From assembly GCA_032718475.1 (NCBI GenBank), contig JAUCBJ010008837.1, positions 1 to 64,000 of the forward strand: 64,000 nucleotides of DNA, given 5' to 3'. The DNA comes from Nemertoderma westbladi. Taxonomy: Eukaryota > Xenacoelomorpha > Nemertodermatida > Nemertodermatidae. Under the pieces are notes generated by a model, which saw only the letters and a program-made list of their open reading frames with translations, had not been told where the DNA came from and ran no database searches. Both the position numbers and the translations under genes were made by a program. Position 1 is the stretch's first letter. Every line of letters begins with the position of its first letter. Shown in pieces: positions 12,353 through 23,109 of the stretch.

Positions 12353-13357
12353 AGTAGTAGGGTCTTGGTCCTCTCTGTGACACTTGGACCTCACTGACAC
12401 CCATTGGGTGTCATATGACACCCAATTATCACCCATAGGGTGTCATTGGCGCCAGACTGTCTGGGTGACACCTCCCAATTAGGCTAATTAGATCCTAATT
12501 GACAGGTGTCATCAATTAATTAGTACAATTAAACCCTAATAGGTGTCTTACGACTCCTAATTAGGGTTTAATTGATTATCCTAATTAATCAGACTGATTA
12601 GCGCCCTGACACACAATGGGTCATCAGTGTTGTCCAAGTGTCACAGAGCCGGAGCAAGAGGGTGTCATAAGTGACACCGCAGCTCTTTTATTTATTAATA
12701 CTTATTTATTTGTACTTTATTTTAAATTAATTAATTGTATTTATTTTTACTTTATTTATTTGTACTTAATTTTAGATTTACCAATAATTAGTTTTATATA
12801 TTGGTTTCTAAATGACCTCATTGACTTTCATCTCGTTATCCTTAGCCATAGGGTATACAGCTCCCTTACTGGTAACTAATTACTCTTATCTATTTCCAGA
12901 CAGCTTTTTCGTTGACCTTTGACCCCCAATTAGCTTTAACCAAGCAACAACCAATTAATAATAGTTGTATCCAAGCGCCCCGCCCTCTATTGTGACACCT
13001 CTGATTACTAATTACTCTTACCTATATCCAGCCGTCTGCAGTTCCATAGTCTGCCGCTAGAGGGCGTATTATTTGAAAATTATCATCTTCTCTAGCTTTG
13101 TTATTTACAATCCGCAAAACTATGAAGTTATATTGCTTAAGAGTTCTAAGGGGCGAGCCATGAGGCAAGATGTTTGAGGCTTATTTATTTATATTTAATT
13201 TTAATTAATTATTTGTATTCTATTTTACTTTATTTATTCATTTGTACTTTATTTTAAATTAAATATTTGTATTACTTTTACTTTATACATTGATTTCTAT
13301 TTTTAGATTAATTAGTTTTTATATTACCAATGAGATCACTATGACATAATGTCTATA
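12353..13357 (+). repeat. Polinton A left terminal inverted repeat
   Basis: Matches the reverse complement of 26171-27204 with small differences. The outer part is dense in TGACACC/GGTGTCA half-sites and forms a foldback. The inner part is very AT-rich (TTTATTTATT-type runs). Such ends are where protein-primed replication would begin and where integrase cuts. Confidence 0.93.
12373..12648. other. Foldback structure inside the Polinton A TIR
   Basis: CTCTGTGACACTTGGAC at 12373-12389 has its exact reverse complement at 12632-12648, and the flanking sequence continues as an imperfect match. The outer 300 bp of each strand can fold into a long hairpin. Polinton C has the same design with co-ordinately changed arms. 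Confidence 0.85.
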
Positions 13358-14085
13358 ATTAACTTTATAATGGCTATGGTATACGGCTCCCTACTGGCAA
13401 CTATCAACTACGTTCATCGGCGGGGGGCCCCTCCTCTATCCGCATTATTCATTAACTAGATACAACAGGCAGTGAATCTACACGTATACCCCCAAGGCAA
13501 ATATAAATGAGCAGTCCCGTCTGTTAGCAGCCCCTTCGATGACTCACTAATAATCCCATCGCGGCCTTGACTACACCAAATCCGTATATCGCTCAAGGCT
13601 AATGCTCTAGCGGCCCTCCTTTGTTCTCATTATAGCATCACTCGGGTCCTTTCCTATATCCAGGCAGCCGATATCATAACAATGAAGCGCCTCTAAACAT
13701 GCATTCCTCTCTACTAATCCCTTTCCTTTGCACCAGACCTGCTTCTGTTATACAGTCAACTCAACATAATTAGTCAAGTTGCCTACAGGAGTTTTCTAAT
13801 ATAGATTCATCAACACGAGAAGTTGCCCTGGTAACCGCTTATGCATGAACACACAATTAGCGAACCATCCGATTGGTGCTGCGCTCTGATTGGCTCATTT
13901 AAGAGACAAGGGCCTCCCTTAATAACCGAATTGCTATTTAATACATCCCCACCAATATATTAGGTCATTATTTCAATTGCAAGTTACGATTAACATCATT
14001 TACCATTATTTTGTTTTCGAATTTAATATTATTTATTAAGAATATTTATTTGTTATCATCAGTCAACAACCCACTTGTATTATTG
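13358..14085. other. Polinton A leader, first part
   Basis: Noncoding sequence between the TIR and the duplicated leader exon. No gene is visible. It is likely to contain the polymerase promoter, but I cannot point to a definite TATA or initiator. Confidence 0.4.
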
Positions 14086-14885
14086 TCATTTCGCCGCGTT
14101 ATCGTTCATCGTCGACAACAAACTTTCCGCGTATCCGACTTACAACCGCGTAATATTCCAATATTTCTAATATCCGATACCATTCCGTTCTATCGGTAAA
14201 TAAACTCTCTCGTCGTCCACGTCAACCAACTTCCTCATCGCCACCGAACTTCCAAACTTCATCTTTCCGTGAATATTAACTGACACCGTAAGTAAAATCT
14301 GCCTTCCATCTAGCTATACTTTCGACGCCGCTAGCAAACAATTTACCTTTAATGTCTACCGGTACAACAGTATTGCAGTAGGCTCATTATTAATTACTGT
14401 CAGACTGCGGTGGTACCGATAGCATAAACCGTGATCGGGCATTCAATCAATAGGTCTACATCTGTCTATCTGCTTATAGTATTTTTTCTTTTTACAAATA
14501 ATCATCTTATTTTTCTAGTATCATTTCGCCGCGTTATCGCTTATTGTCGACAACAAACTTTCCGCGTATCCGACGCGTAATATTCCAATATTTCTAATTT
14601 CCGATACCATTCCGTTCTATCGACTAATAAACTCTCTCGTCGTCCACGGCAACCAACTTCCTCACGAACTTCCAAACTTCATCTTTCCGTGAATATTAAC
14701 TGCCACCGTAAGTAAAATCTGCCTTCCACCATCTGACGATACTATCGATGCCGGTAGCAAACAATTTACCTTTAATGTCTACCGGTACAACAGTATTGCA
14801 GTAGGCTCATTATTAATTACTGTCAGACTGCGGTGGTACCGATAGCCTAAACCGTGATCGAAGCATTCGATCAATAGGCCTACAT
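14086..14885 (+). repeat. Tandem duplication of leader exon plus intron (435-bp period)
   Basis: Copy 1 starts at 14086 and copy 2 at 14521, both with TCATTTCGCCGCGTTATCG. They match with few differences, including the segment around a splice donor-like GTAAGTAAAATCTGCC. The duplication appears to cover an untranslated exon and part of the intron that follows. Confidence 0.85.
14288..14518 (+). other. Predicted intron 1 in the polymerase leader
   Basis: Donor GTAAGT at 14288 and acceptor after a pyrimidine stretch (TTATTTTTCTAG, ending 14518). The acceptor context recurs at 15400. Predicted from motifs only. Confidence 0.45.
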
Positions 14886-15400
14886 CTGCCTATCTGCTTG
14901 TCTACCTGACTACCGATACCGATCTGCCGATAGCCTAGGGCCATTGTAGTAGCGCTATAGACCCTACTGAACAACAATGAATACTGTAGTTTTCACTATA
15001 TATCCTACTGACTAACTGAGATCTCACACAGCGATTAGCTAGGCCTATCGTTGATTTGTATTGGTTAGCGCTGACTTCTGGCGGACTATATCAAGCACTA
15101 CTGCACTAACTAACTGACTGTTGTTTATAGACCCTCTTTCCACGAATAATAACTGCCATCGCTATTGTGTCTTGGTTATCGCCACTATCTAACCGCTGGT
15201 ACACTAACACTTCCACACTAGACACTACCGACTGTCTGCATTATGTTTCACTGACTGATTGCTACAATACAGCAATAGGCCTAACTATATGAACACAGTA
15301 TTGTTGCCTAGTAACCGATTAATACCTACTGTTTTACTTTATTTTTAGCAAGTATACAGTATTTTTTATCTTTTTACAAATAATCAATGTATTTTTCTAG
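14708..15400 (+). other. Predicted intron 2 in the polymerase leader
   Basis: Donor GTAAGT at 14708 and acceptor TATTTTTCTAG ending 15400, eight bases upstream of the polymerase ATG at 15408. The last 50 bases resemble the end of intron 1. Confidence 0.5.
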
Positions 15401-15407
15401 ATTCAAG

Positions 15408-18400
15408 ATGCCAAGATCAACAAATAAAGTCAGCTGCCCCCATCTGCGACAAAGAGACGCGGAGTGATAATTTATCTCGTCATATTAAAACTCATTTCGT
15501 GCAATATAGATGCGACTGCTGCTCGACTTGGTCCTCGGAAAAGAAGACACTGGTTGGCCATCTGGTATCGTGTCCTCAGGGGGGAACAGGATTTACTTAC
15601 GTAAATGAGCCATCCGATTGCCGCTGCGGGGATTCGCTCACCCTATCATCCTTCACTGAGCATGAATGCTACACTCGACTTTTTTCGCGGAAACGCAAAA
15701 CTCCGGCTACCTCCCACTCATCCCCCATCAACTCTACTCCAGAACAAGTCGGCGGCTGCGGCTCCAATAATGAACCTTCAACTTCGCGAGATTCTATTTC
15801 CCCAAACAATCCCTTTCAACCCCCCTCTATTGGAAGTGCACACGGACGACTGTTTACTTATAACAATGACCTCGCAGAAACAAGACTCGACGCTGAACTA
15901 ACTTTAAATGAAAATTTTCCACATATTCAAGAACACGTTAGTAGCCATTTACATAGTGCTTTGGGAACTTTTTTAAGAGTCTGGCTTACAATCAATATCG
16001 TAATGGAGCGTGAAACTAGCGAGGGTTTCCAAATTGAATCCTTCTGTTTTAAATCTAGCGGTAACAATAATCAAATTCTAAATAATAGCGACTTTAATAA
16101 CTGGTTTTCTAGCGCCGTCAATCGTATCGATCAACTGTTAAGCGTGTTTCTCTGTCTCGGCTCGGGTTGGCGCATAATAGCCATCGAGCGAATAACTATT
16201 GAGATTGCGCGTTCCCAACGCAACCCCTATTTAAAGGGTCAAGGCTTCAATAATTCTAAATTATTATTAAATAAAAAATGTACCGTAAGCGTAGACTGCC
16301 CGCTGGGGGAATGCTTTAAATATGCAGTATTAGCCGCCGCAAATTATAATAAAATTGATAGAAAACAAAATAATATCATAAGAATTTCAACGTATACTCG
16401 TTTCCTAAACATGTTTGATTTTTCCAATTTAAGTTTTCCGGTGGACAGAGTAACTGGTATTCCCCAGTTTCTGAAAGCCAACCCTATATACTGTATAAAT
16501 CTTCTTTATTGGAGTAATACGGAAGAACTCTCCATTCTAAGTCAACCAGATAGCGCGCACTGTTCCGGTAAAACTGTACTAAATTTATTATTTATCGAAG
16601 CCACAAGCAAAAACCCCGCCCACTATGTAGCTATTACTGACATAGATAGACTAATAAATTCAAAAGATTCTAACGGTAACAAGACGCACTGCGAACGCTG
16701 TCTCAGAGGCTTTTACACTGACAAATCATTGGAAGAACATCGAGAGCGGTGCTATATGGGTAAACGCCAACTCGAGTATATGCCCGAAAATCTCTTGGTT
16801 AGGTACGATAAGACTCTATCCCCACCTTTCTGTATATACGCCGACATTGAAACTATTCTAGAACCTACAAACAATATTAAACTCCCACAGAAACATATAG
16901 CTAGCGCGGCAGCCTTTTATACAGTACCAAATCAGAAATTAATTAACCCTCCTAAAACAGATGTTCAAATTTTCCGCGACGATGGCAGTAACCACGTAAT
17001 GCGCGACTTTCTAACCGCTATGGAAAGTCATTGTAGGGAGTTATACGATTGGTCCATTTCTAGTACAAACACGCACGCCCCCATGCAACTCACTACTAGC
17101 CAACAAACTGACTTTAATAACGCTACACAATGCTACGTCTGCAACCGTAATTTAACCCCCGATTCTCATAATTTAAACCTCAATGACAATCTCAGCACCA
17201 AAGTCCGCGATCACGATCATTATAGCGGGGAGTATCGAGGGGCTTCTTGCGTCAGCTGCAACAGGAAACTTTCCCTAAAACGGAATAATTTTTATATTAT
17301 ATTTCATAACTTGAGGAAATTCGATATGCATTTACTACTAAAAGAAGGAATGACCGATAGTTCTAGAACACACTGGAAAATGACTGTAATGCCAAAAAAC
17401 ACTGAAACTTATATTCACCTTAAAGTTAGCTTTCCAATCGATCCGAGTACACCAACAGCCAACGCTAAAGAAAGTATCTCCATTAATTTTCTAGATTCCT
17501 ATCAATTTATGACTGCCAGCCTAGATAATCTTAGTAGTTATCTCACTAAAAATAACAGTAACCTTGCAACGGCCATACCCCCCCCATACACTAGCTCAAA
17601 TGACCCAACTCTATCCCAACATTAGCGATAACACAATAAAAAACAAGGGCGTATTCCCATATTCCTACATTCAAAATATTTCAAACCTACACGAAACTAC
17701 ACTCCCCCCAATAGAAAGCTTCTATAATGATCTCAAATTGGAACAATGTAGCGCAGACAACTATCAGCGCGCGCTTACTACTTGGGATGAATTAAACTGC
17801 GCAACAATCTTCGACTATATGATTGGCTATTTGGTTCTAGACGTTACCCTATTGGCTGATACTTTCGAGCAGTTCCGATCCCTCTTTCTTACTAATTATG
17901 GACTCGAGCCCGTAATGTACTTCACTGCCCCGGGATTAACTTACGACGCGGCGCTGAAATTCACGCAATCAGAAATTCAATTACTATCAGACGCTTCCAT
18001 CTACTCGGACTTTGAAACAAATATTAGGGGTGGTCTAGTTTTCTTGAATACACATTCTGTAGACGCAAATATTCCCGATAAACCCAACTACGACTCCAGT
18101 CTCCCCGAGAAATATCTAATTCCCATCGATGCGAATAACCTTTACGGCTGCGCCCTGAGCCAGAAACTTCCCTACACTAATATTAAACTCGTAACTACCC
18201 CCATAGACCTAGCTACAGTAGACGCGAGTGGGGACACTGGTTATTATTGCATAGTTGATCTACATTACCCGAAAGAAATTCACGATTTGACCGCCAATCT
18301 GCCTCTAGGAGCGGAGAAGATGTCAGTCCCTAAATCCTTTCTTAGCGAATACATGGAAGATCTTTGGGAGCATTACAATCTCACCGATACGGCTACCTGT

Positions 18401-19456
18401 AGACCATACAACGATACCTGTACTAAGCTACTACTACATCAGTTTAATAAGGTTGAATACGGTATCCATATTAAGCTACTTCAACTCTATTTGAAGCTCG
18501 GTCTTAAACTTACACAAGTACATAGGGTCTACTCTTTCTCACAAAAATATATTTTCAAGGACTACATTAGTTTTAATACGAATAAAAGACAGTCGGCAAA
18601 TAACCCATTCGAGGTCCTATTTTATAAGTTGATGAACAATGCCCTGTATGGGAAATGCCTCCAAAAGGTTAGAGACCGCGTTTCTTTCAGGTTATGCAAT
18701 AGCGACGAACAATGCGATTTGCTCTTAGCCAAGCCCAACCACGAATCGTTTGTTGTCTTTACCCCCAACTTGAGTGGACATACTTTCACTAAAGAGGCTG
18801 TTTGCCTAAATCAGGGCGTGTTCATCGGTTGCACTATACTAGATCTATCTAAGCTACAGATGTACGACCTATTTTACTACAAACTGAAGCCTCTAGAACA
18901 AAAACTGGATTGCCAGATTCGCTGTCTAGCCGGTGACACGGATTCTCTAATGCTAAGCGTAACTAATGCACCACAGCTAACCTTTCTACGGGCAATGTTT
19001 GAGGGTGGTTTCCTAGATACTTCCAACTACAGTACAACACATCCACTCTATACCATTAAACACAAAGCGGCTCTCGGCTTCATAAAAGATGAGAGCTGCG
19101 GTTTGCAGTATAAACATTGGGTTTTCCTTAAACCAAAGGTCTATAGTTTTCAATCCTACGATGCCCCAATCAAGAAAACCGCCAAAGGTGTATCTAGATC
19201 GGTTGTCGATAAGCAACTAACACACGAGGATTATGCAGACTGTTTTGAAAACGAAGCAATGCTCTTCCGCTATAACTCTACCTTCACTTCTAGAAAGCAT
19301 CAAATTTTTACTGGTCATGTCTATAAGAAGGCACTAACGCTCTGGGATACGAAATCATATTGGAGTAGTAAATATAGCAGCAAACCATACGGGCACTATA
19401 GCACTAAGCTTGTTAGACCGGCGAAACGAGTAGTAATCCCCCCTACTAGGATTTAA
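15408..19456 (+). pseudogene. DNA polymerase B of Polinton A (two frameshifts)
   Basis: Family B polymerase of the protein-primed type, which copies the element from its ends. An N-terminal zinc-finger region (CDCC and later Cys/His pairs, CERC...HRERC) is followed by the exonuclease motif (YADIETIL), a CYVC...CVSCN zinc cluster and FHNLRKFDMH. Polymerase motifs are DANNLYGCA (A), KLMNNALYGK (B) and GDTDSL (C). The ATG at 15408 is separated from the main frame (open from about 15450) by one extra base at a C5 run, 15437-15441. The main frame shifts again at a C8 run, 17578-17585, and continues to 19456. Both breaks are +1 in cytosine runs, so slippage or assembly error is possible. All catalytic residues are present. 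Full length would be about 1350 residues, like the Polinton B copy. Confidence 0.93.
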
Positions 19457-19479
19457 TTTAATTTTTCTAGAATAAGAAA

Positions 19480-19986
19480 TTGAGCAACAAAATAGAAATA
19501 ACCAATAAACAGTTTACCGGAAAAAACATTGCCAAATTTGAACTAGAGAAAATTTCATAGCAAATTACAGGTCAAAGTTGCTTAAAACCAAACATGTTTA
19601 TCTACAAAGGTGACGATTCAACTATAATGCTATTTCCCAGCGGCGCAGTAACAATTGTAGGCCTGTGCAATAATTTAGCTAGTGAATTGCTTTATTTAAA
19701 ACAAACTATCGGTATGCAATTACAAAATTTGAAACTTAATACCGAAACGCGAACTATTATTTTTCCAAGTGTTAATTTTAAATTATTAATGAAAAAATGT
19801 GGACATCATACAATTAATAATAAAGCAATATTTATTAGCTATACCCCCGAATTATTTTGCGCGATTAGAATATATATAGGACGTGCATATTTCAGTGTAT
19901 TTCATAGTAATAAAATCGTTTCCATGTGTCCTGCCGGTGAATTCCCCGGATCATTATCTATTTTACAAACTTTATTATTAAATTAG
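19480..19986 (+). pseudogene. TBP-like protein of Polinton A (one upstream stop)
   Basis: A small gene begins about 25 bp after the polymerase stop. The open part from ATG 19594 is 130 residues. Two related halves are visible: IMLFPSGAVTIVG (residues 11-23), and SYTPELF (82-88) followed by FSVFHSNKIVSMCPAG (100-115). This matches the layout of TATA-binding protein repeats, where a strand ending in F-x-S-G is followed by a basic/hydrophobic strand, and where repeat 2 carries Y-x-P-E-L-F. In-frame sequence upstream of 19594 back to about 19480 fits the start of repeat 1 but contains a TAG at 19558-19560 and lacks a clear ATG. Total length near 168 residues is close to the 180-residue TBP core. 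A matching gene sits behind polymerase B in Polinton B. Assignment is by eye only. Confidence 0.6.
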
Positions 19987-20051
19987 TTTATTTACTATGG
20001 TATACATGAAAGTTTACTATATTATTTATTTTGTGTTGGTTTTTATTTTTC

Positions 20052-20242
20052 CATGAGTAGGGTTTGAATCCGTGATCATCCGTGTTACCTACTTTTTATA
20101 ATTGCATTAGTAGGACTCGAACCCTGGTTTAACTTATTTTGTGTTGGTTTTATATTGGTCGCGAGTAGGGATTGAACCCGTGACCTTCTGTTTATTTTCC
20201 ATAAAACGGGATATGAATAGGGATCGAACCTGTGAGCATATG
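20052..20242 (-). repeat. Cluster of tRNA T-arm/B-box-like motifs (first)
   Basis: Four units about 55 bp apart read AGTAGGGNTTGAACCCGTGACC or close to it. On the minus strand this is GGTTCAATCC-like, the consensus of a tRNA T-arm and the pol III B box. No A box at the proper spacing or complete cloverleaf is seen, so these are not tRNA genes. Confidence 0.6.
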
Positions 20243-20689
20243 TTTTTCCTATTTTACCTCTTCTTCTCCATCTTTCTCACTCAAATTTTCCCCATTTTCT
20301 AGGGGTAACTGTTTTTGTATCCCTTTCAAAATATTCATAACTTTATGAAATTTATTTTCCATTGTCTGTTTTATATTTAATATATCACGCTCATCTCTCT
20401 TTTTCTTTTCATATTCACTAAAAATATCTTCGGATTTTTTAAATTTTTTGGTAACGGAGCCAATAGTTTTTCCTTTCTATGTGTTTCCATCTGACGAGAT
20501 AAATTGTCTTGTCTCATTTCTTTATTACAAACCAAAAAACTTTCATGTCTATGCATTATATAGCAATGTCAATTGATAATATTGAATTTTCACATTATAT
20601 TTATGTTAAATTATAAATTTATGCTACAATTATTATTTTTATTATAAAAAACAGAAATATTCGAGTTATATTGCATTATATAATTTGCA

Positions 20690-21028
20690 TTGAAGTGGAA
20701 TACTTTAGATGTTGGGGGAATCTGGTTTGCGAGGGATATTTGAATGGTGAGTATAACTATCCTTGAGAGCTAGTGCAACGCTATCTCACTATGGATGGGC
20801 TTTACCACTGTACTCGCATCTGCTCTCTCATTGGCTGTTCGATGCCTCCGATTAAGGGTCTAAGGCCTTCAAGCTGGTCATTTGCTTAGTTCTCTAATTG
20901 GAGGGATGTGAGTTTGGACCCTAGAAGTGCATTATTCTTTTTCCTAGCTCTTGGTTAACTCTAGCATACACTCTAGCTTTGACTCTCCCGGCTATAGTGA
21001 TAGTATGCAACCTTGGGAGTTAATGTGA
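20690..21028 (+). repeat. SINE-like unit, copy 1
   Basis: A 340-bp segment repeated at 21840-22180 with a few differences. It contains TTGCTTAGTTCTCTAATTGG and then GTGAGTTTGGACCCTAG, resembling the anticodon arm to T-arm portion of a tRNA-derived SINE head. The ends are defined by the duplication, not by target duplications, so the SINE label is tentative. Confidence 0.4.
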
Positions 21029-21198
21029 GTACATATTTCAGTGTATTTCATAGCAATAAAATCGTTTCCATGTGTCCTGCCGGTGAATTCCCCGGATCAT
21101 TATCTATTTTACAAACTTTATTATTAAATTAGTTTATTTACTATGGTATACATGAAAGTTTACTATATTATTTATTTTGTGTTGGTTTTTATTTTTCC

Positions 21199-21693
21199 GT
21201 GAGTAGGGTTTGAATCCGTGACCATCCCTGTTACCTACTTTTTATAATTGCATTAGTAGGATTCGAATCTTGGTTTAACTTATTTTGTGTTGGATTTATA
21301 ATGGTCGCGAGTAGGGATTGAACCCGTGACCTTCTGTTTATTTTCCATAAAACGGATATGAATAGGGATTGAGCCCGTGACCATATGTTTTTCCTATTTT
21401 GTGTTTAGTTTAGTTATTCTAGTTATTCTATGTTTACTTTTTATATTTTCATGACTAGGATTCGAACCCTGGTTTAACTTATTTTGTGTTAAATTATAAA
21501 TTTATGCTACAATTATTATTTATATTATAAAAAACATGTTTATTTTCCATAAAACGGGATACGAGTAGGGATTGAGCCCGTGACCTTCTGTTTTTCCTAT
21601 TTTGTGTTTAGTTTAGGTACTCTAGTTATTCTATGTTTAACTTATTTTGTGTTGGTTTTATATTGGTCGCGAGTAGGGATTGAACCCGTGATC
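21199..21693 (-). repeat. Cluster of tRNA T-arm/B-box-like motifs (second)
   Basis: At least six further copies of the AGTAGGGATTGAACCCGTGA motif lie in the duplicated unit and its extension (near 21199, 21252, 21307, 21357, 21550 and 21664), interspersed with TATTTTGTGTTGG or TATTTTGTGTTTAG. Confidence 0.6.
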
Positions 21694-21839
21694 ATCTGTT
21701 TATCCTATTTCGTGTTTAGTTTAGTTACTCTATGTTAAAGTGAATTTTCACATTATATTTATGTTAAATTATAAATTTATGCTACAATTATTATTTTTAT
21801 TATAAAAAACAGAAATATTCGAGTTATATTGCATTATAT

Positions 21840-22180
21840 ATTTTGCATTGAAGTGGAATACTTTAGATGTTGGGGGAATCTGGTTTGCGAGGGATATTTG
21901 AATGGTGAGTATAACTATCCTTGAGAGCTAGTGCAACGCTATCTCACTATGGATGGGCTTTACCACTGTACTCGCATCTGCTCTCTCATTGGCTGTTCGA
22001 TGTCTCCGATTAAGGGTCTAAGGCCTTCAAGCTGACCATTTGCTTAGTTTTCTAATTAGAAGGTCGTGAGTTTGCACCCTAGAAGAGCATTATTCTTTTT
22101 CCTAGCTCTTGGTTAACTCTAGCATACATTCTAGCTTTGACTCTCCCAGCTATAGTGAGAGTATGCAACCTTGGGAGTTA
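21840..22180 (+). repeat. SINE-like unit, copy 2
   Basis: Second copy of the 20690-21028 segment, ending in GGGAGTTAATGTGAGTA as does copy 1. Confidence 0.4.
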
Positions 22181-22190
22181 ATGTGAGTAA

Positions 22191-23109
22191 AGGCCAAGAG
22201 ATTAGACTTCTGGTTGCCTCTATTGGTTCATTCTTCTTAACTTTATAAAATAACTCAACCCGTATCTAAAGTTTTAAAAATTATGACTTAGTCGACTAAT
22301 TTTCCAAAGTATATTATAAAAACATATAATTTCTTGAATAAATAGACCTAATAGTAATAAATAATGTGGGGGTAAATACATTTATAATTCTAATATAATT
22401 ATTAAGGATAAATAGTCCTAATACTAATATAATTATGTAATAGTAAGCAAAATTTTTATGCGCAACCATCACAGATTATTTGGATATAAAAGATCACACA
22501 GCCGGAGGCTAACTTGCTGGGATCGACAAAGGCTTTGTGTGCGGTGTGCCGCTATGTCTTATATCGGGTGGATGAGAGAGCCCCCCTAAGCGTAACATTG
22601 CGAACATGGGCTATATTGCTAGAGAGAGAACTACATATAAGACCACATGGAGGTTCATGGAGTGGATGGGCTACGTGAATGGAGGAGCCTAGACCATTGA
22701 ATAATTAATTTAGTGCAGGAAGATGTCACGCCATTAGTCTGACACCGAGAGGGCACAGAGAAACACCAGAAGATGCCTTAACATCACTAACTATGGGCCT
22801 ACTAGACACTATTAACCGCACACTATAAAGGTAAACAAAATCCTTATCGCATTTTCAGCTATAATGAGCGACAGTTCGCGGCAAACTATAGAGAGTTTCC
22901 AGATTACTAAACGTTTCAAATTAACTGTCTCCTTGAATGGCTTACTAGCAATCATACTACTAAAAAATTCATTAGAGAGTGGGATTGAACTCGTTGTATA
23001 GTAAAAAAGTAAAACGAGTGAAATACTATATGTATAATTACAGGACGGCTGGGTGCAACCTTCGTTCACCTACAACCTCCCCCCAGGTGCAATCTTTGTT
23101 CGCGAAAAT
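22191..23109. other. Polinton A central region without a recognised gene
   Basis: No frame here shows a known domain. A minus-strand open frame (22812-23069) has a biased, low-information translation and I do not regard it as a gene. This is where capsid and integrase genes would be expected if A resembled B; none is seen. Confidence 0.45.

Larger units (their letters stand above)
19885..22190 (+). repeat. 1.14-kb tandem duplication covering the TBP-like gene's 3' end
   Basis: Sequence from about 19885 (last third of the TBP-like gene) recurs from about 21029, so the unit is about 1145 bp; unit 2 carries an extra 400 bp of further motif repeats. The second copy of the gene tail (21029-21130) has no start and is a fragment. 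Each unit ends with a SINE-like segment. Confidence 0.88.

Noticed and set aside
12616-12879. 87-codon frame in the Polinton A TIR, also at 26668-26931
   Set aside because: Duplicate only because of the inverted repeats; the translation is AT-run filler, and in Polinton C the frame is broken.
20052-21693. tRNA genes
   Set aside because: Only T-arm-like motifs are present; no acceptor pairing, D arm or anticodon arm at the right distance.
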